Shown here in pieces: positions 62,377 to 64,000 of a stretch of 64,000 bases of DNA. The number at the start of each line of letters is the position of its first letter. The first letter of the stretch is position 1. Below the pieces are notes generated by a model that had not been told where the DNA came from, made no database searches, and worked only from the letters and a program-made list of their open reading frames with translations. The stretch comes from Microvelia longipes (taxonomy: Eukaryota > Arthropoda > Insecta > Hemiptera > Veliidae). Position numbers and translations under genes: made by a program. Location of the stretch: the NCBI GenBank assembly GCA_018340805.1, contig JACMZG010001911.1:58134959-58198958 (forward strand), read 5' to 3'.

Positions 62377-62580
62377 TTGCATTCAGACCAACAGACTTTA
62401 GTTAAACCAAAGAAAAAGTCTCAATTTTCTTGGTTGGACTTTAGTAATATTCTCAAAGTACATAATTTAAAGCATCAGGTGGATATAGGGATTATTAAGG
62501 GAGCTCCACAGGGTCGTGTAGTTGGGCTTATTCTCTTTACCCTTTATATCCTTTTAATATATCAAACTCCACAACAAGAT
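62377..62580 (+). pseudogene. Non-LTR retrotransposon reverse-transcriptase remnant
   Basis: The frame includes KHQVDIGIIKGAPQGRVVGL followed by ILFTLYI, which corresponds to the conserved G-V-P-Q-G-S-V-L-G-P-LLF-LYIND region of LINE (Jockey/CR1-like) reverse transcriptases. The FxDD catalytic block that should follow is absent, as the frame stops at 62586. Only about 70 residues survive. Confidence 0.6.
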
Positions 62581-62586
62581 ATATAA

Positions 62587-62924
62587 AGGATTTCTTTCTC
62601 TTCTTCGCCACATTCTTCTTATAAACTTCGTATACTTTGCAATATTTTATTCTTATATAAAATACATTTTGTGAAGTATAGAATATATCTTTATTTATTT
62701 TGTAAAGAATTGTAGCAGTGAAACTTATAAATAAAGTCGATGAGAATTTAAGGTTTAAAGGCAGGATTTTTGTCGCGTAATATATTTTTATGACGTAACA
62801 TTTGTTCACACTCCTAGGAGCAGTTTCCAATGCCTAATAAATATAATATTTATTCAACGTTAGAATGTATTTACAGTAAAATAGAGATAAAGTTTAAAAT
62901 ACATTAAATTTAGTTGTATAATAT
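62587..62924. other. Intergenic, nothing recognised
   Basis: AT-rich sequence; no coding or RNA signal. Confidence 0.4.
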
Positions 62925-63112
62925 AATTGTGCGAGAGGAATGTAAAATGTAGGAAATGTAAAAAGCACAATGGAATGCTACATCTGGGAACTGTTCCATC
63001 ATTCGACATTCGTCATCATTGATGGCTCACACAATGTCAGTCCACTCTTTTCGTTACGTCTAACTTGTCAGGGCGCCGACAGAGCCGGAACTCACTCTGA
63101 CCTTCATTATTA
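62925..63112 (+). mobile_element. Family A MITE, half copy
   Basis: From ATATAATTGTGCGAGAGG through CATCTGGGAACTGTTCCATC, GATGGCTCACACAATG and CAGGGCGCCGACAGAGCC, as in the left half of 2269-2634. It ends at the (TA)n tract. Confidence 0.75.
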
Positions 63113-63122
63113 TATATAAATA

Positions 63123-63154
<32 letters not shown>

Positions 63155-63215
63155 ATATATATATATATTATATATATATATATATATTATATATTTATAT
63201 ATGTATTATATATAT
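63113..63215. repeat. (TA)n microsatellite
   Basis: Interrupted TA tract next to the truncated MITE. Confidence 0.93.
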
Positions 63216-64000
63216 TATACTTTTTTGTTATTGAAATGAAAAAGTAAAAACAAAGTTTATAATTATTGTAAAATAGTTCAGTAAATTATTATTAGGACAA
63301 GTTAGACTGAGTAATTATGTTTGAAATTGCTTCAAAAAGTAGAATAAGTCCAGTCTTATTGTTAAGTTTACTAAGTAAACATAAGTCTGGCGTTTCTTTG
63401 AAACTTAATTAAATATTATTAGCATTTCTGTTTAACATTTTCTTCTTGAATTTTAATAAAAAAAACTCCGAAATAGCAATTATTTTTGGATGACCCTTTG
63501 TTCGAGTAGTTATTATTAAAGATCTATCGTTTAGGTAAAAATTTTAGGTCGTTTAACAGCCACTGATTCTTAAGCAAAACAGAAATCCCTCAAAGGGCGG
63601 GAAACAACGATGTAACAAGCAGGTTATTTTACCCGTATTTCTTTTGCGATTTTCTTTACATTTCTTTGTCCTGTTGGTGGTGGGGTGGTAGTTTTATGTT
63701 GGAAATGATCGGATGTTGGAGAGGTTAAGTTTGGAAAGTTTTATTGGTTCAAGTAGACGTGATGTGTTAATAAAAAGAAGAGCTATTAAGGTGAGACGAT
63801 TGTCTGGAAGAGGTTTTTTCCTTACAGCGGCTATGTTGGTGGGGTTGGGATTTTTTTTTCTTTGTTAAGTTTACAGGTGGGTTGCCAGAGACTCTTGATT
63901 GGCTCAATTGCCCCAATTTTATTCTTTATGGGGATTTTTAAACTTAAACGATACGACGTAGTTCAGAACAAAGGGGTGAATTGTTCTTACGGGTTTATAA
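63216..64000. other. Intergenic end of the window
   Basis: No gene or RNA recognised. The region is G/T-rich after 63660, unlike the preceding sequence. Confidence 0.4.

Overview
The window is nuclear DNA from an animal, almost certainly an insect: it is strongly AT-rich, its genes are split by GT-AG introns, and it is packed with foldback (MITE-like) transposons, tRNA-derived SINE-like elements, minisatellites and long (TA)n tracts. Protein resemblance supports an insect, but the order cannot be fixed from sequence alone. Most long open frames here are translations of repeats. Only three genes are well supported, plus one secreted-protein exon and a few weak exon candidates.

Left part (1-16.5 kb). 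A minus-strand SINE-like element is followed by an isolated minus-strand exon encoding a signal peptide (1169-1267), a 36-bp minisatellite, and two blocks of a 44-bp satellite separated by a TA-target MITE and other sequence. Then comes a plus-strand gene for a protein with 20 C2H2 zinc fingers. Its main exon is 12832-14685, with two probable small upstream coding exons at 6262-6337 and 11095-11178. The intron between those two is filled with nested mobile elements.

Middle (16.9-23.2 kb). A complete minus-strand gene of five coding exons encodes a 405-residue EcKinase/CHK-type small-molecule kinase. All splice phases agree, and both the catalytic HGD motif and the metal-binding DFQ motif are present. 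Its introns carry several transposons; inverted copies of one repeat flank exons 3 and 4. From 24 to 33.9 kb I find essentially no gene.

Right part (33.9-52.2 kb). Eleven minus-strand exons encode 508 residues of the sodium-dependent dopamine transporter (SLC6 family), from transmembrane helix 3 to the stop codon. The start, the N-terminal tail and helices 1-2 are not in the window. Its introns contain two 8-bp-TSD hAT-like elements, a TAA-TSD Harbinger-like MITE, two 25-bp minisatellites and a 2.7-kb near-perfect palindrome centred on a 386-bp (TA)n tract. From 52.3 to 64 kb there are only repeats: a palindromic element with an elongator-tRNA-Met-like loop, more MITEs, a reverse-transcriptase remnant and degenerate minisatellites.

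The genes do not form a functional unit. The most informative content is structural: in-sequence proof of target-site duplications and empty sites for several transposon families, inverted repeats placed around exons, and the giant intronic palindrome.
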